Source of the DNA: Pseudomonas sp. v388
GTDB lineage: Bacteria; Pseudomonadota; Gammaproteobacteria; Pseudomonadales; Pseudomonadaceae
Direction of reading: 5' to 3'
DNA length: 64,000 nucleotides
Assembly: GCF_003935425.1 (NCBI RefSeq)
Contig: NZ_RHQN01000006.1
Location: forward strand, 62,001-126,000
A program made the position numbers and the translations under genes. Below are positions 43,236 to 52,156 of the stretch, piece by piece; positions within the stretch are counted from its first letter, which is position 1; the number at the start of each line of letters is the position of its first letter. The notes below the pieces were generated by a model, which was given only the letters and a program-made list of their open reading frames with translations, searched no databases and had not been told where the DNA came from.

Positions 43236-43263
43236 TCCGCGCCTTCACGACGACCATGAAAAA

Positions 43264-43289
43264 GGCGATCCATCCGGATCGCCTTTTTT
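43264..43289 (+). terminator. Terminator between dolP and sspB (bidirectional)
   Basis: An 8-bp perfect stem GGCGATCC/GGATCGCC with a 4-nt loop is followed by six T on the plus strand and preceded by a run of A, so it can serve both convergent genes. Confidence 0.92.
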
Positions 43290-43702
43290 CATTTCACCAC
43301 TTTCAAACTTGGCCGGCCGCTTGGTCGCGGTGGCTCACTGTCCGGAGGCGGCGCATCGTCGTCCAGCTCGATTTCCTCGTCCTCACCCATCGGCGCTTCG
43401 AGGTCGAACACCATGCCCTGACCGTTTTCCCGGGCATAGATGCCCAGGATCGCAGCCACAGGCACATACAGCGAATGCGGCACGCCGCCGAAGCGGCCTT
43501 CGAAACTGACCGCGTCGTTATCCATGTGCAGGTGACGCACGGCACTTGGCGAAACGTTCAGGACAATCTGTCCATCGTTGGCAAAGCCTTGGGGCACTTG
43601 CACGGATGGGTATTCTGCATTGACCAGCACATGCGGGGTGCAATCGTTATCGACGATCCACTCATAAAGAGCACGAACCAGATAAGGGCGACTGGAGTTC
43701 AT
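43289..43702 (-). CDS. sspB: ClpXP adaptor / stringent starvation protein B
   Basis: The ATG at 43702 (AAGGAG 7 nt upstream) gives 137 residues, MNSSRPYLVRALYEWIVDNDCTPHVLVNA. The SspB peptide-binding domain fills about residues 1-105, with LNVSPSAVRHLHMDNDAVSFEGRFGG central. A flexible acidic tail ends in PSLKVVK, the ClpX-binding motif of SspB. It delivers ssrA-tagged proteins to ClpXP. It lies downstream of sspA. Confidence 0.96.
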   Translation of the reverse strand: MNSSRPYLVRALYEWIVDNDCTPHVLVNAEYPSVQVPQGFANDGQIVLNVSPSAVRHLHMDNDAVSFEGRFGGVPHSLYVPVAAILGIYARENGQGMVFDLEAPMGEDEEIELDDDAPPPDSEPPRPSGRPSLKVVK

Positions 43703-43719
43703 CAACGGCTCCTTAAGCC

Positions 43720-44337
43720 TTAGCGCATCTCGCGTTCGGCGGCAGACAGACTCAACTGAAAGGCCTCACGCGCGAATTGGCGTTCCATATAATCAAGCAG
43801 CGGCTTGGCAGGCCGCGGCAACTCGATACCCAGGACTGGCAAACGCCAGAGTATGGGCAGTAGACAGCAATCGACGAGACTTTGCTCGTCACTGAGGAAA
43901 AAAGGCTTGTCCGCAAACAACGGTGAAACGCCGGTCAGGCTTTCACGCAGCTCTTTTCGGGCTTGCACGCGGGCAGCCTCTTTGGAGCGCGGATCCAGAA
44001 TCAGATCCACCAGACCACACCAGTCACGCTGGATCCTGTGGACCAGCAGCCGGCTGTTGCCGCGCGCTACCGGATAGACCGGCATCAGCGGCGGATGTGG
44101 GTAGCGCTCATCCAGGTATTCCATCACCACCATGGACTCGTACAAGGCCAGGTCACGGTCGACCAGGGTCGGCACGCTGCCATACGGGTTCACTTCGATG
44201 AGTTGAGGCGGCTGCCGCCCCGCCGCAACGTCGATGATCTCGGCGCTGACACCCTTCTCAGCGAGCACCAGGCGCACGCGGTGGGAATAGTGGTCGGCGG
44301 GGTCGGAGTAACAGGCCAACCGGTTGGTCACGCCCAT
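43720..44337 (-). CDS. sspA: Stringent starvation protein A (GST-fold RNA polymerase-associated protein)
   Basis: Starting at the ATG at 44337, with GGAGGA upstream, the product is 205 residues, [30 protein letters not shown]. It has a glutathione S-transferase fold with N-terminal thioredoxin-like region ([37 protein letters not shown]) and a helical C-terminal half. SspA binds RNA polymerase and modulates stress and virulence transcription. sspB follows 17 nt downstream. Confidence 0.95.
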   Translation of the reverse strand: MGVTNRLACYSDPADHYSHRVRLVLAEKGVSAEIIDVAAGRQPPQLIEVNPYGSVPTLVDRDLALYESMVVMEYLDERYPHPPLMPVYPVARGNSRLLVHRIQRDWCGLVDLILDPRSKEAARVQARKELRESLTGVSPLFADKPFFLSDEQSLVDCCLLPILWRLPVLGIELPRPAKPLLDYMERQFAREAFQLSLSAAEREMR

Positions 44338-44380
44338 GGCGATCCTCCTCGCTTGTTGAAATTGATCGAACAGACAAACA

Positions 44381-44401
44381 AAGGCGCCCCAGCGGCGCCT
44401 T
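44381..44401 (-). terminator. Terminator after the cytochrome bc1 operon
   Basis: On the minus strand the 8-bp perfect stem AAGGCGCC/GGCGCCTT (44394-44401 with 44381-44388) with a 5-nt loop is followed by a T-rich stretch (TTTGTTTGT), between petC and sspA. Confidence 0.78.
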
Positions 44402-44561
44402 CGATAACGAATGGACCCAGGCAGGTGTTCGTCGCGGGCGACAAGATAGCTCATTTACGCGATGTAAATTCTGCAATCTTGTGCTGATACGTTACCCGCA
44501 CCGCGATATTCAGCTATCGAGACGCTCTGGAGCGCTTTGTTGAACGGTGATCCCGTGCCGA

Positions 44562-45347
44562 TCAGTGGTGAACGTCCTTCCAGTACTCGCGCTTGAGCAG
44601 ATAGGCGAATACGAAGAAGAAGGCCAGGTACAGCAACACGTAGGTACCAATTCGCTGGTGCTGCAGTTTAACCGGGTTGGCCGAGTAGGCGAGAAAGGTC
44701 ACCAGATTCTTGATCTTCTCGTCGAACTGCTCTTCGCTCAGGCTGCCGGTCTTGGGCACGATGGTCAGCTGGTCGCACGCCTCGTGCGTCAGCGGCGCGC
44801 CGGTCAGCGGGTCGTATTGTTTCTTGCCGTCCTCCACCACTTGCACTTGCTTGCAGCCGATAACCTGCCGGCCCTGCAGACCGACCAAAACGTTCGGCAT
44901 GCCGACATTGGGGAAGACCTTGTTGTTGACACCCCAGGGACGCGCCGGATCTTCATAGAACGAGCGCAGATAACCGTAGAGCCAGTCAGTGCCGCGCACC
45001 CGCGCCACCAGGGTCAAGTCCGGCGGCGCGGAGCCAAACCAGGTCTTGGCATCGTTTGGCGACATGCCGATATTCATGTGATCGCCGATCTTTGCCCCGG
45101 TGAATACCAGCTTTTCCAGCATCATCTCGTGGGGAATGCCCAGATCATCCGCCACGCGTTCGTACCGCTGGTACTTGGCGCTGTGGCAGCCCATGCAATA
45201 GTTGGCAAAGGTGCGTGCGCCGTCCTGCATTGCCGCCTTGTCCGAGACATCGATGTCCACGCTTTCCAGCTCGCTGGCGCCATGTTCGGCGGCGAAACAG
45301 ACGACAGGCAGCACCGCAAGAAGCCATACAACCAGTAACTTTTTCAT
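44562..45347 (-). CDS. petC: Cytochrome c1 of the bc1 complex
   Basis: The 261-residue precursor starts MKKLLVVWLLAVLPVVCFAAEHG, a Sec signal peptide, and shares one base with petB. The heme c motif CMGCH is near residue 53. MSPNDAKTWFG, near 95-105, and NVGMPNVL, near 147, fit c1 proteins and the axial Met region. A C-terminal membrane anchor lies near 235-253. It passes electrons from the Rieske protein to soluble cytochrome c. The open frame upstream of this ATG lies inside petB. Confidence 0.95.
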   Translation of the reverse strand: MKKLLVVWLLAVLPVVCFAAEHGASELESVDIDVSDKAAMQDGARTFANYCMGCHSAKYQRYERVADDLGIPHEMMLEKLVFTGAKIGDHMNIGMSPNDAKTWFGSAPPDLTLVARVRGTDWLYGYLRSFYEDPARPWGVNNKVFPNVGMPNVLVGLQGRQVIGCKQVQVVEDGKKQYDPLTGAPLTHEACDQLTIVPKTGSLSEEQFDEKIKNLVTFLAYSANPVKLQHQRIGTYVLLYLAFFFVFAYLLKREYWKDVHH

Positions 45348-46558
45348 CAGCCAGTCACCCTTTCTGGAACCGGTTTGGTCTTCTCGAGCCGGGTATAGAA
45401 CGGCATCAGAATGAAGTAGGAAAAGTAGAGAAAGGTGCATATCTGGGACAGCAGAGTGCGGCCCGGCGTAGGCGCCAGTACACCCAGTACGCCCAGGATC
45501 ACGAAAGCGACGCAGAACACCAGCAGCGCTGTTTTGCTCAGCCAGCCCTTGTAGCGCATGGATCTGACCGGGCTGCGGTCAAGCCACGGCAGCACGAACA
45601 ACACCGCAATCGCCGCCCCCATCGCCATCACTCCCATGAGCTTGTCGGGGATTGCCCGCAGGATTGCGTAGAACGGCGTGAAGTACCAGACCGGCGCGAT
45701 ATGTTCGGGCGTCTTGAAAGCATTGGCCGCTTCGAAGTTCGGCTTTTCCAGGAAGTAACCGCCCATTTCCGGAAAGAAGAACACAATCGAGCAGAACACG
45801 AACAGAAACACCACTACACCGACGATGTCTTTGACGGTGTAATACGGATGAAAGGCAATGCCATCCAGCGGCTTGCCGTTTTCATCCTTGAGCTTCTTGA
45901 TATCGACGCCGTCGGGGTTGTTGGAGCCCACTTCGTGCAGCGCCAGGATGTGCAGGACCACAAGCCCGAGGATCACGATCGGCAGGGCCACGACGTGCAG
46001 GGCGAAGAAGCGGTTGAGGGTGATGCCCGAGATCAGGTAATCGCCGCGAATCCATTGCGTCAAATCGTCACCGATGAGTGGAATGGCGCCGAACAGCGAG
46101 ATGATGACCTGTGCTCCCCAGTAGGACATCTGGCCCCATGGCAGCAGATAACCCATGAAGGCTTCAGCCATCAAAGCCAGGTAGATCAACATACCGAACA
46201 CCCAGACCAGCTCGCGCGGCTTCTGGTAGGAGCCATACAACAGCCCCCTGAACATATGCAGATAGACGACGATGAAGAACGCCGATGCGCCGGTGGAGTG
46301 CAACAGGCGCAGGATGGCGCCGTACTCGACGTCGCGCATGATGTATTCGACCGAGGCAAACGCGCCTTCGGCCGTCGGCGTATAGCTCATGGTCAGCCAG
46401 ACGCCCGTCAATATCTGGTTTACCAGCACCAGCAAGGCGAGCGAACCGAAGTAGTAGAAAAAATTGAAGTTACGCGGGGCGTAGTATTTGCTGAGGTGGT
46501 CTTCCCACATTTTGGTGGCAGGAAAGCGAGCATCCACCCAATCCATGAATTTACTCAT
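45347..46558 (-). CDS. petB: Cytochrome b of the bc1 complex
   Basis: The ATG at 46558 gives 403 residues, MSKFMDWVDARFPATKMWEDHLSKYYAPRNFNFFYYFGSLALL. Eight membrane helices and the four heme-ligand His residues are present (HSTGASAFFIVVYLHMFRGL near 85-100 and the pair in HVVALPIVILGLVVLHILALHE near 185-200). The Qo-site motif is PDKLMGV-like, FYAILRAIPDKLMGV near 300, a PEWY-region variant. It overlaps petA and petC by one base each. Confidence 0.96.
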   Translation of the reverse strand: MSKFMDWVDARFPATKMWEDHLSKYYAPRNFNFFYYFGSLALLVLVNQILTGVWLTMSYTPTAEGAFASVEYIMRDVEYGAILRLLHSTGASAFFIVVYLHMFRGLLYGSYQKPRELVWVFGMLIYLALMAEAFMGYLLPWGQMSYWGAQVIISLFGAIPLIGDDLTQWIRGDYLISGITLNRFFALHVVALPIVILGLVVLHILALHEVGSNNPDGVDIKKLKDENGKPLDGIAFHPYYTVKDIVGVVVFLFVFCSIVFFFPEMGGYFLEKPNFEAANAFKTPEHIAPVWYFTPFYAILRAIPDKLMGVMAMGAAIAVLFVLPWLDRSPVRSMRYKGWLSKTALLVFCVAFVILGVLGVLAPTPGRTLLSQICTFLYFSYFILMPFYTRLEKTKPVPERVTG

Positions 46559-47151
46559 CACGCACCCTCCTTATCGACGCCAATGACGATGACACTGTCC
46601 GACTCATAGGAATGTGGCGGCACCGGCAAATTCAGAGGCGCGGGCTGCGATTTGTAGACCCGACCGGCCAGATCGTAATGAGAGCCGTGACACGGACAGA
46701 AATAGCCGCCGACCCAGTCTTTGCCAAGGTCGGCAGGTGCAACTTCAGGACGGAAGGTTGGCGAGCAGCCAAGGTGGGTGCAGATGCCGACCAGCAGCAG
46801 GATTTCCGGCTTGATCGAGCGCAGGCTGGGGTCGACGTAGTCGGGCTGGACTGAGGCTTTGGACTCGGGGTCGGATAACTGGCCCGTGAGCTTGCCGAGG
46901 TTATCCAGGATCTCTTGGGTACGACGAACGATGAATACCGGCTGGCCTCGCCACTCGGCAACCATCTGCTGCCCGGCTTCGATCTTGCTGATGTTCACCT
47001 TGACCGGCGCTCCCGCCGCTTTGGCCTTGGCACTGGGGAACCATGACCCCACGAACGGGACCGCCGCCCCCACCGCTCCCGCAGCACCCACCACAGATGT
47101 GGCTGCCACGAGGAAGCGACGCCGGCCTGCATTCACGCCGTCATTGCTCAT
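46558..47151 (-). CDS. petA: Rieske iron-sulfur subunit of the bc1 complex
   Basis: The 197-residue protein opens MSNDGVNAGRRRFLVAATSVVG, a twin-arginine signal anchor. The Rieske cluster ligands are in CTHLGC near 130 and CPCHGSHYD near 153. It starts the petABC operon and has AGAGGA upstream. A longer start five codons earlier is less likely. It accepts electrons from quinol at the Qo site. As a Tat substrate, it would use the housekeeping Tat system. Confidence 0.96.
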   Translation of the reverse strand: MSNDGVNAGRRRFLVAATSVVGAAGAVGAAVPFVGSWFPSAKAKAAGAPVKVNISKIEAGQQMVAEWRGQPVFIVRRTQEILDNLGKLTGQLSDPESKASVQPDYVDPSLRSIKPEILLLVGICTHLGCSPTFRPEVAPADLGKDWVGGYFCPCHGSHYDLAGRVYKSQPAPLNLPVPPHSYESDSVIVIGVDKEGA

Positions 47152-47176
47152 TCCGTCCTCTCCCATCCGCTATGTG

Positions 47177-47192
47177 GCCTGATCAATCAGGC
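47177..47192. promoter_or_regulatory. 16-bp palindrome in the petA leader
   Basis: The sequence reads GCCTGATTGATCAGGC on the minus strand: perfect 7-bp arms around TG, 26-41 nt before the petA start codon. It could be an operator or an RNA stem near the ribosome site. No regulator is assigned. It does not match the TTGAT-N4-ATCAA Anr box. Confidence 0.4.
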
Positions 47193-47354
47193 GTCTACTT
47201 CATAACAATCTAGCTGTTATAAATTTCGCCGGATGGTAAATGAAAAACCCTTCAACAAACAAGGTCATAAGACCTCACTAAAAGTAGGATATGTTGTAAA
47301 CCGTGGCTTCCAGCCGTGTGTCACGTTGTCACACATAATTAACAGGCATAAAAA

Positions 47355-47383
47355 AACGCCCGACTCCGTGAGGAGCGGGCGTT
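47355..47383 (-). terminator. Terminator after rplM-rpsI
   Basis: On the minus strand a GC-rich hairpin (47376-47383 with 47355-47362, plus an inner CTCC/GGAG) is followed by a run of T. It lies 13 nt beyond the rpsI stop. Confidence 0.85.
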
Positions 47384-47404
47384 CTTCTTGAACGAAGAAA
47401 CGAA

Positions 47405-47797
47405 TTAACGCTTCGAGTACTGCGGACGCTTACGCGCTTTACGCAGACCGACTTTCTTACGTTCAACTTCACGAGCGTCACGAGTGACGAAGCCTGCTTT
47501 ACGCAGTGCGCCGCGCAGAGTCTCGTCGTACTGCATCAGAGCGCGAGTGATACCGTGGCGGATTGCGCCAGCCTGGCCACTTACGCCGCCACCGATAACG
47601 GTGACGTAGATGTCGAACTTTTCAACGGTCTCGGTCAGTTCCAGCGGCTGACGAACTACCATGCGGGCAGTTTCACGGCCGAAGAACGTGTCCAGGGAAC
47701 GGTTGTTGATCGAGATGTTACCAGTGCCCGGACGCAGGAAAACGCGTGCGGTTGCGGTCTTGCGACGGCCAGTGCCGTAATTTTGAGTCGCCGACAT
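47405..47797 (-). CDS. rpsI: 30S ribosomal protein S9
   Basis: The 130-residue protein begins [24 protein letters not shown] and ends in the basic tail [17 protein letters not shown], whose C-terminus reaches the decoding P site. [23 protein letters not shown] is the conserved S9 core. It is co-transcribed with rplM (14-nt gap). Confidence 0.99.
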   Translation of the reverse strand: MSATQNYGTGRRKTATARVFLRPGTGNISINNRSLDTFFGRETARMVVRQPLELTETVEKFDIYVTVIGGGVSGQAGAIRHGITRALMQYDETLRGALRKAGFVTRDAREVERKKVGLRKARKRPQYSKR

Positions 47798-47811
47798 AAT
47801 GAACTATTCCG

Positions 47812-48240
47812 TTAAAACTTCAGTTCTTGGGGCTGCTGAGCAGTATGAGGGTGTACAGCGCCCGCATAGACTTTCAGCTTACGATACATGTCGCGACCCA
47901 GCGGGTTCTTAGGCAGCATGCCTTTGACCGCGGTCTCGATCACGCGCTCAGGAGCTTTGTCGATCAGCTTTTCGAAGTTGATCGATTTGATCCCGCCCGG
48001 AAAACCGGAGTGTGAGTAGTAAATCTTGTCGGTAGTCTTGGCACCGGTAACGCGGATCTGCTCGGCGTTGATGACGACGATGTAATCGCCGGTATCGACG
48101 TGCGGAGTGTATTCCGGCTTGTGCTTGCCACGCAGACGGCTCGCGATTTCGGTGGCCAGACGACCCAGGGTCTGACCAGCAGCGTCGACGACGAACCAGT
48201 CGCGCTTAACTGTTTCCGGTTTAGCAGTAAAAGTTTTCAT
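47812..48240 (-). CDS. rplM: 50S ribosomal protein L13
   Basis: The 142-residue protein starts [30 protein letters not shown]. Conserved L13 features are [20 protein letters not shown] and [30 protein letters not shown] near the C-terminus. It is an early assembly protein of the large subunit. In E. coli L13 represses its own operon through the mRNA leader; the short leader here has a CCGCC/GGCGG stem that could contribute. Confidence 0.99.
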   Translation of the reverse strand: MKTFTAKPETVKRDWFVVDAAGQTLGRLATEIASRLRGKHKPEYTPHVDTGDYIVVINAEQIRVTGAKTTDKIYYSHSGFPGGIKSINFEKLIDKAPERVIETAVKGMLPKNPLGRDMYRKLKVYAGAVHPHTAQQPQELKF

Positions 48241-48281
48241 TCTTTATAGCCTCAGGGGCCGCCCTGAAAATTAGACGGCGG

Positions 48282-48310
48282 ATCTTACTGAATAGTGCGT
48301 ACTTTGACAA
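48282..48310 (-). promoter_or_regulatory. Putative rplM-rpsI promoter
   Basis: On the minus strand TTGTCA (48305-48310) and TAAGAT (48282-48287) are 17 bp apart, matching sigma-70 consensus at 5/6 and 4/6. The start would lie about 35 nt before the rplM ATG. The remaining 48311-48585 before the divergent regulator holds no recognised gene. Confidence 0.55.
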
Positions 48311-48585
48311 GTCAAAGGCAGCCGGAAACAGACGCTATCGGGGGCTCGGGTCAGCGCGTCCGTTATACGGCAAGATTCTTCGGCAGACGGCGCATCACTT
48401 CCACTGCAAAGAGCTGGCGGATTATACAGGCTGCGAAAATATCCTCAACCAGATTTTTGAATCCGCAGCGCAGGCACCGCAGCGGACGTTTCCGGCAACA
48501 GGGCAAGGCTGGACAGGCGCGGCGAAAAATAAGACGATCCAGCCGTTACCTGACCAATAAACCCTATAAGAACAAAGAAAAGAAT

Positions 48586-49581
48586 ATGCCGATCCCACCC
48601 TCCGCGTATCTGCGGCGCGTCAACATTCTGGCCACCGACAAGGTGTTCGCCTCGACCCTGATGCAGGCCAAGGATTTTTTTCATCTGGCCAGCCTGCGCT
48701 ACAGCAAGCAATTGGGCCAAGGCCTGGTCCCGGCTTTTGAAACCCGACTGGTCAGTCCCGACGGTCTTCCCGTCCACAGCTTCAGCGACGTCACGCTGCC
48801 GGTGGACGGTCAGCTGGGGCCATGCGACATCATCGTGATCCCGGCCTTCTGGGATGATTTCGAGGTGCTTTCCCAGCGCTATCCGCAAGTCATTCCCTGG
48901 CTTCGCGAACAACACGCCAACGGGGCGGTGTTGTGCGCGGAGGCGACGGGCGTGTTCTGGCTGGCCGAGGCAGGCCTGCTGGACGGCAAGGAGGCCACGA
49001 CCTACTGGCGCTTCTTCAATGCCTTTGCCGAGCGCTACCCCAACGTACTGCTCAATCAGGAGAAACACCTGACCGACGCGGACAACCTGTACTGCGCCGG
49101 CGGCACCACGTCGGCCTGTGATCTCTACATTTATCTGATTGAGCGTTTCTGCGGCGCCAGCATCGCCCAGGCCGTGGCCCGCGACATTCTCTATGAAGTA
49201 CGCCGCAGCTACTCACCCGGCCGGATCGGTTTTGGCGGACAGAAGCTGCATCAGGATGTGATCATTCTGCAGATCCAGCACTGGCTCGAAGAGCACTTCG
49301 CGGACAAGTTTCGCTTCGAAGACGTGGCACGCGACCACGGGATGAGCATCCGCAATTTCATGCGCCGCTTTCAGACCGCGACCGGTGACAAGCCGCTGCA
49401 CTACCTGCAACGGCTGCGGATCGAAACCGCCAAAGGCCTGCTCTCCGGCACGCGCAAGAGCATCAAGACCATCAGCTACGAAGTGGGTTACGACGACGCC
49501 AGCTTCTTTGCCCGCCTGTTCCGGCAGCACACCGAGCTGTCGCCGAATCAGTATCGGCAGCAGTTTCAGCAGGCGGCATGA
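48586..49581 (+). CDS. GlxA-family AraC-type transcriptional regulator
   Basis: Taking the ATG at 48586 gives 331 residues, MPIPPSAYLRRVNILATDKVFAS. The N-terminal ~190 residues form a DJ-1/PfpI-like (GATase1-like) domain with VLCAEATGVFWLAEAGLLDGKEATTYW near 115-145. The C-terminal ~110 residues form an AraC helix-turn-helix pair (FEDVARDHGMSIRNFMRRFQTATGDKPLHYLQ and ISYEVGYDDASFFARLFRQHTELSPNQYR). Regulators of this type often control catabolism of amines or amino acids. No linked target is seen; the neighbours are housekeeping genes. A much longer upstream frame has no family match. Confidence 0.88.
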   Translation: MPIPPSAYLRRVNILATDKVFASTLMQAKDFFHLASLRYSKQLGQGLVPAFETRLVSPDGLPVHSFSDVTLPVDGQLGPCDIIVIPAFWDDFEVLSQRYPQVIPWLREQHANGAVLCAEATGVFWLAEAGLLDGKEATTYWRFFNAFAERYPNVLLNQEKHLTDADNLYCAGGTTSACDLYIYLIERFCGASIAQAVARDILYEVRRSYSPGRIGFGGQKLHQDVIILQIQHWLEEHFADKFRFEDVARDHGMSIRNFMRRFQTATGDKPLHYLQRLRIETAKGLLSGTRKSIKTISYEVGYDDASFFARLFRQHTELSPNQYRQQFQQAA

Positions 49582-49623
49582 GCGAGCGGCAAGCTGCAAG
49601 CACAAGCGTGCTCAGCGCTTGCC

Positions 49624-50718
49624 CTAAGGCCTGTGCGCCCGAGCGAGGAACTCATGGGACTGCATTTCCAGCAACCGGCTGAGGGTGCGCTGGAACTCGA
49701 ACATCAGGCGGCCGCCGGTGTAGAGGTCCTTGAGTTCGACCTCGGCCGAGATGATCAGCTTGACGTTGCGGTCGTAGAATTCGTCGACCATGTTGATGAA
49801 GCGCCGTGCAATGTCGTCGGTGGAGACGTTCATCTGCTCGACGCCGCTGAGCAGCACGGCATGGAAGATCTTGCCCAGTTCGATGTAGTCGTTCTGGCTG
49901 CGCGGGCCGTCGCATAGTTCGCGGAAGTCGAACCAGGCCACGTCGTCACAGGTACGCAACGCGCGGATTTCCCGGTTCTCGATCATGAGCACGTCGTTTT
50001 CGACGGTCTGCGCGCATTCCGGGGTCAGCGCCTTGAAGCTCTTGCGCATGCTTTCCTGGGCCGCTTCGTTCAACGGGAAGTGGAACAGCTCGGCTTGTTC
50101 CAGGTGGCGCAGACGATAATCCACGCCACTGTCGACGTTGACGATATCGGTGTTCTGCTTGATCAGTGCAATGGCCGGCAGGAAGCGCGCACGTTGCAGG
50201 CCATCCTTGTACAGGCCGTCGGGCACGATGTTGGACGTGGCGACCAGGGTCACGCCATTCTTGAACAGCTCTTCCATCAGAGTGCCGAGAATCATGGCGT
50301 CGGTGATGTCGGACACGAAGAACTCGTCGAAACAGATCACCCGCGCTTCGTCGGAAAAGCGCCTGGCGATGAGCGTCAGCGGGTTTTTCTCGCCCTTGAG
50401 GGTCTTCATCTCTTCGTGCACGCGCTTCATGAAGCGGTGGAAGTGAGTGCGGACTTTCTGCTCGAACGGCAGAGCCTCGAAAAAGGTGTCGACCAGGTAA
50501 GTCTTGCCACGGCCTACGCCGCCCCAGAAGTACAGTCCCTTGACCAGGGCCGGCTCTTTCTTGCCGAACAACTTGCCGAACAGACCCGGCTTGCTGTCGC
50601 CGGCGGCCACCAGATCGTCGTACAGGCGCTGCAAATGACGCACGGCATTTTCCTGTGCGGCATCGTGAAAGAAATCCGGGCGTTTCAGATCAGCTTGATA
50701 TCGTTCTAGAGGCGTCAT
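49624..50718 (-). CDS. zapE: Cell division protein ZapE (AFG1-like ATPase)
   Basis: The 364-residue protein starts MTPLERYQADLKRPDFFHDAAQ. Walker A GGVGRGKTYLVDTFFEAL is near 68-85 and Walker B VICFDEFFVSDITDAMIL near 130-147, with HFHRFMKRVHEE between them, all typical of the AFG1/ZapE family. ZapE binds FtsZ and affects the division ring under stress. The upstream TTG four codons before the ATG is not needed. It follows trpS on the same strand after a terminator. Confidence 0.95.
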   Translation of the reverse strand: MTPLERYQADLKRPDFFHDAAQENAVRHLQRLYDDLVAAGDSKPGLFGKLFGKKEPALVKGLYFWGGVGRGKTYLVDTFFEALPFEQKVRTHFHRFMKRVHEEMKTLKGEKNPLTLIARRFSDEARVICFDEFFVSDITDAMILGTLMEELFKNGVTLVATSNIVPDGLYKDGLQRARFLPAIALIKQNTDIVNVDSGVDYRLRHLEQAELFHFPLNEAAQESMRKSFKALTPECAQTVENDVLMIENREIRALRTCDDVAWFDFRELCDGPRSQNDYIELGKIFHAVLLSGVEQMNVSTDDIARRFINMVDEFYDRNVKLIISAEVELKDLYTGGRLMFEFQRTLSRLLEMQSHEFLARAHRP

Positions 50719-50736
50719 ATTCGTTAGCAAGGCAAC

Positions 50737-50766
50737 AAAAACGGGCCGTCACTGTAGCGACGGCCC
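50737..50766 (-). terminator. Terminator between trpS and zapE
   Basis: The minus strand shows the 8-bp stem GGGCCGTC/GACGGCCC with an 8-nt loop, followed by G and five T. Confidence 0.85.
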
Positions 50767-50779
50767 CGGGGAATGGCAA

Positions 50780-52129
50780 TCAGTCCTGTTGAGGAGCGAG
50801 CGCCGACTTGAGCGTCTGGATAGCGACGTCGCGTGCGCCGGCATCGGCGAACGCGGGGCTGTCGGCGACGCAGGCGCCGTCGAGCCATAGAGTGAAGCGG
50901 TCATCTTCGGCGCGCACGTCCAATTCACCGCCCTGTTGCAGCTGCTTGCTGACCGCTCCGGCAGCCTTGCCATCGGCGAAGCTGCGCGACAACACCAGCT
51001 GTTCGCCATCTGCGGCCAACAGGCGGAAGCGGAAACTGCCGTCGTCTTCGCGGAAGCTGACGAAACGCGCGCCCTTGGCGGCTTTCTTCTTGCCCGTCTC
51101 GGCGACCTGGGCCACGCTGCGGAAGGAACGCAAGCCAACCGCCTCGCGCAGTTGCTCAAGGAACGGCGTCGCGACGCGGCGAGCTTTCTGAGCGCCGGCC
51201 AGCAGAATATCTTCCAGATCGGCAGGACGCTGGATCAGCGCGTTGTATTTCTCCCGCGCCTCGCTCAACTCGCCATCAAGCAGCGTGAACAGACGATTCT
51301 TGGCTTCGCCCCAACCCAGACCCTGCAACAGTTCGGAGCGGAACGCGGCGACTTGCTCCGGTGTGGCGAACGCCTGATAAAGCGTGAACAGGTGCGAGTT
51401 GTCCGGGTCCTTCGCTTCGCCTGGCGCACGGGAGTCGGTGACGATGCGGGAAATGGCATCTTTCATGTCCTTGGCGCTGCTGAACAACGGAATGGTGTTG
51501 TCGTAGCTCTTGGACATCTTGCGGCCATCCAGGCCAGGCAAGGTGGCGACGCTTTCTTCGATGAGCGCTTCGGGCATGACGAAGAACTCTTTGCCGTTGC
51601 CGAACAGATGGTTGAAGCGCTGACCAATATCCCGCGCCATTTCGACGTGCTGGATCTGATCACGGCCGACCGGCACCTTGTGGGCGTTGAACATCAGAAT
51701 GTCGGCAGCCATCAATACCGGATAGCTGTACAAGCCCATGGTAATGCCCGCGTCCGGGTCTTCGCCGGTCTCGACGTTCTTGTCCACCGACGCCTTGTAC
51801 GCATGGGCGCGGTTGAGCAGGCCCTTGGCGGCCACGCAGGTCAGCAGCCAGGTCAGCTCAGGGATTTCCGGAATGTCGGACTGGCGGTAGAACGTCACGC
51901 GGTCGGCATCCAGGCCGGCAGCCAGCCAGGTCGCGGCGATTTCCAGACGCGAGCGCTGGATGCGCAGCGGGTCATCGCATTTGATCAGGGCGTGATAGTC
52001 GGCCAGAAAGTAGAACGAGTCCGCACCGGGCTGGCGGCTGGCGACGATGGCCGGACGAATCGCGCCGGCGTAGTTGCCCAGGTGAGGAGTGCCGGTGGTG
52101 GTAATACCGGTCAGGATACGAGTGGTCAT
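50780..52129 (-). CDS. trpS: Tryptophanyl-tRNA synthetase with C-terminal YegP-like extension
   Basis: The start at 52129 gives 449 residues, MTTRILTGITTTGTPHLGNYAGA. The class I motifs are PHLGNYAG (15-22) and KMSKS (204-208). The catalytic and anticodon-binding parts end near residue 335, the full length of most bacterial TrpS. Here a linker GKKKAAKG leads to an extra ~96 residues with two repeats resembling YegP/DUF1508 (FRFRLLAADGEQLVLSRSF and FTLWLDGACVADSPAF). The same long form occurs in P. aeruginosa as I recall. The added domain's role is unknown. Confidence 0.95.
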   Translation of the reverse strand: MTTRILTGITTTGTPHLGNYAGAIRPAIVASRQPGADSFYFLADYHALIKCDDPLRIQRSRLEIAATWLAAGLDADRVTFYRQSDIPEIPELTWLLTCVAAKGLLNRAHAYKASVDKNVETGEDPDAGITMGLYSYPVLMAADILMFNAHKVPVGRDQIQHVEMARDIGQRFNHLFGNGKEFFVMPEALIEESVATLPGLDGRKMSKSYDNTIPLFSSAKDMKDAISRIVTDSRAPGEAKDPDNSHLFTLYQAFATPEQVAAFRSELLQGLGWGEAKNRLFTLLDGELSEAREKYNALIQRPADLEDILLAGAQKARRVATPFLEQLREAVGLRSFRSVAQVAETGKKKAAKGARFVSFREDDGSFRFRLLAADGEQLVLSRSFADGKAAGAVSKQLQQGGELDVRAEDDRFTLWLDGACVADSPAFADAGARDVAIQTLKSALAPQQD

Positions 52130-52156
52130 GGCGGGTCGCTTATCCAGATGCTGCAA

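Noticed and set aside
47177-47192. Anr/Fnr box before petA
   Set aside because: The palindrome does not fit TTGAT-N4-ATCAA; the arms meet with only 2 nt between them.
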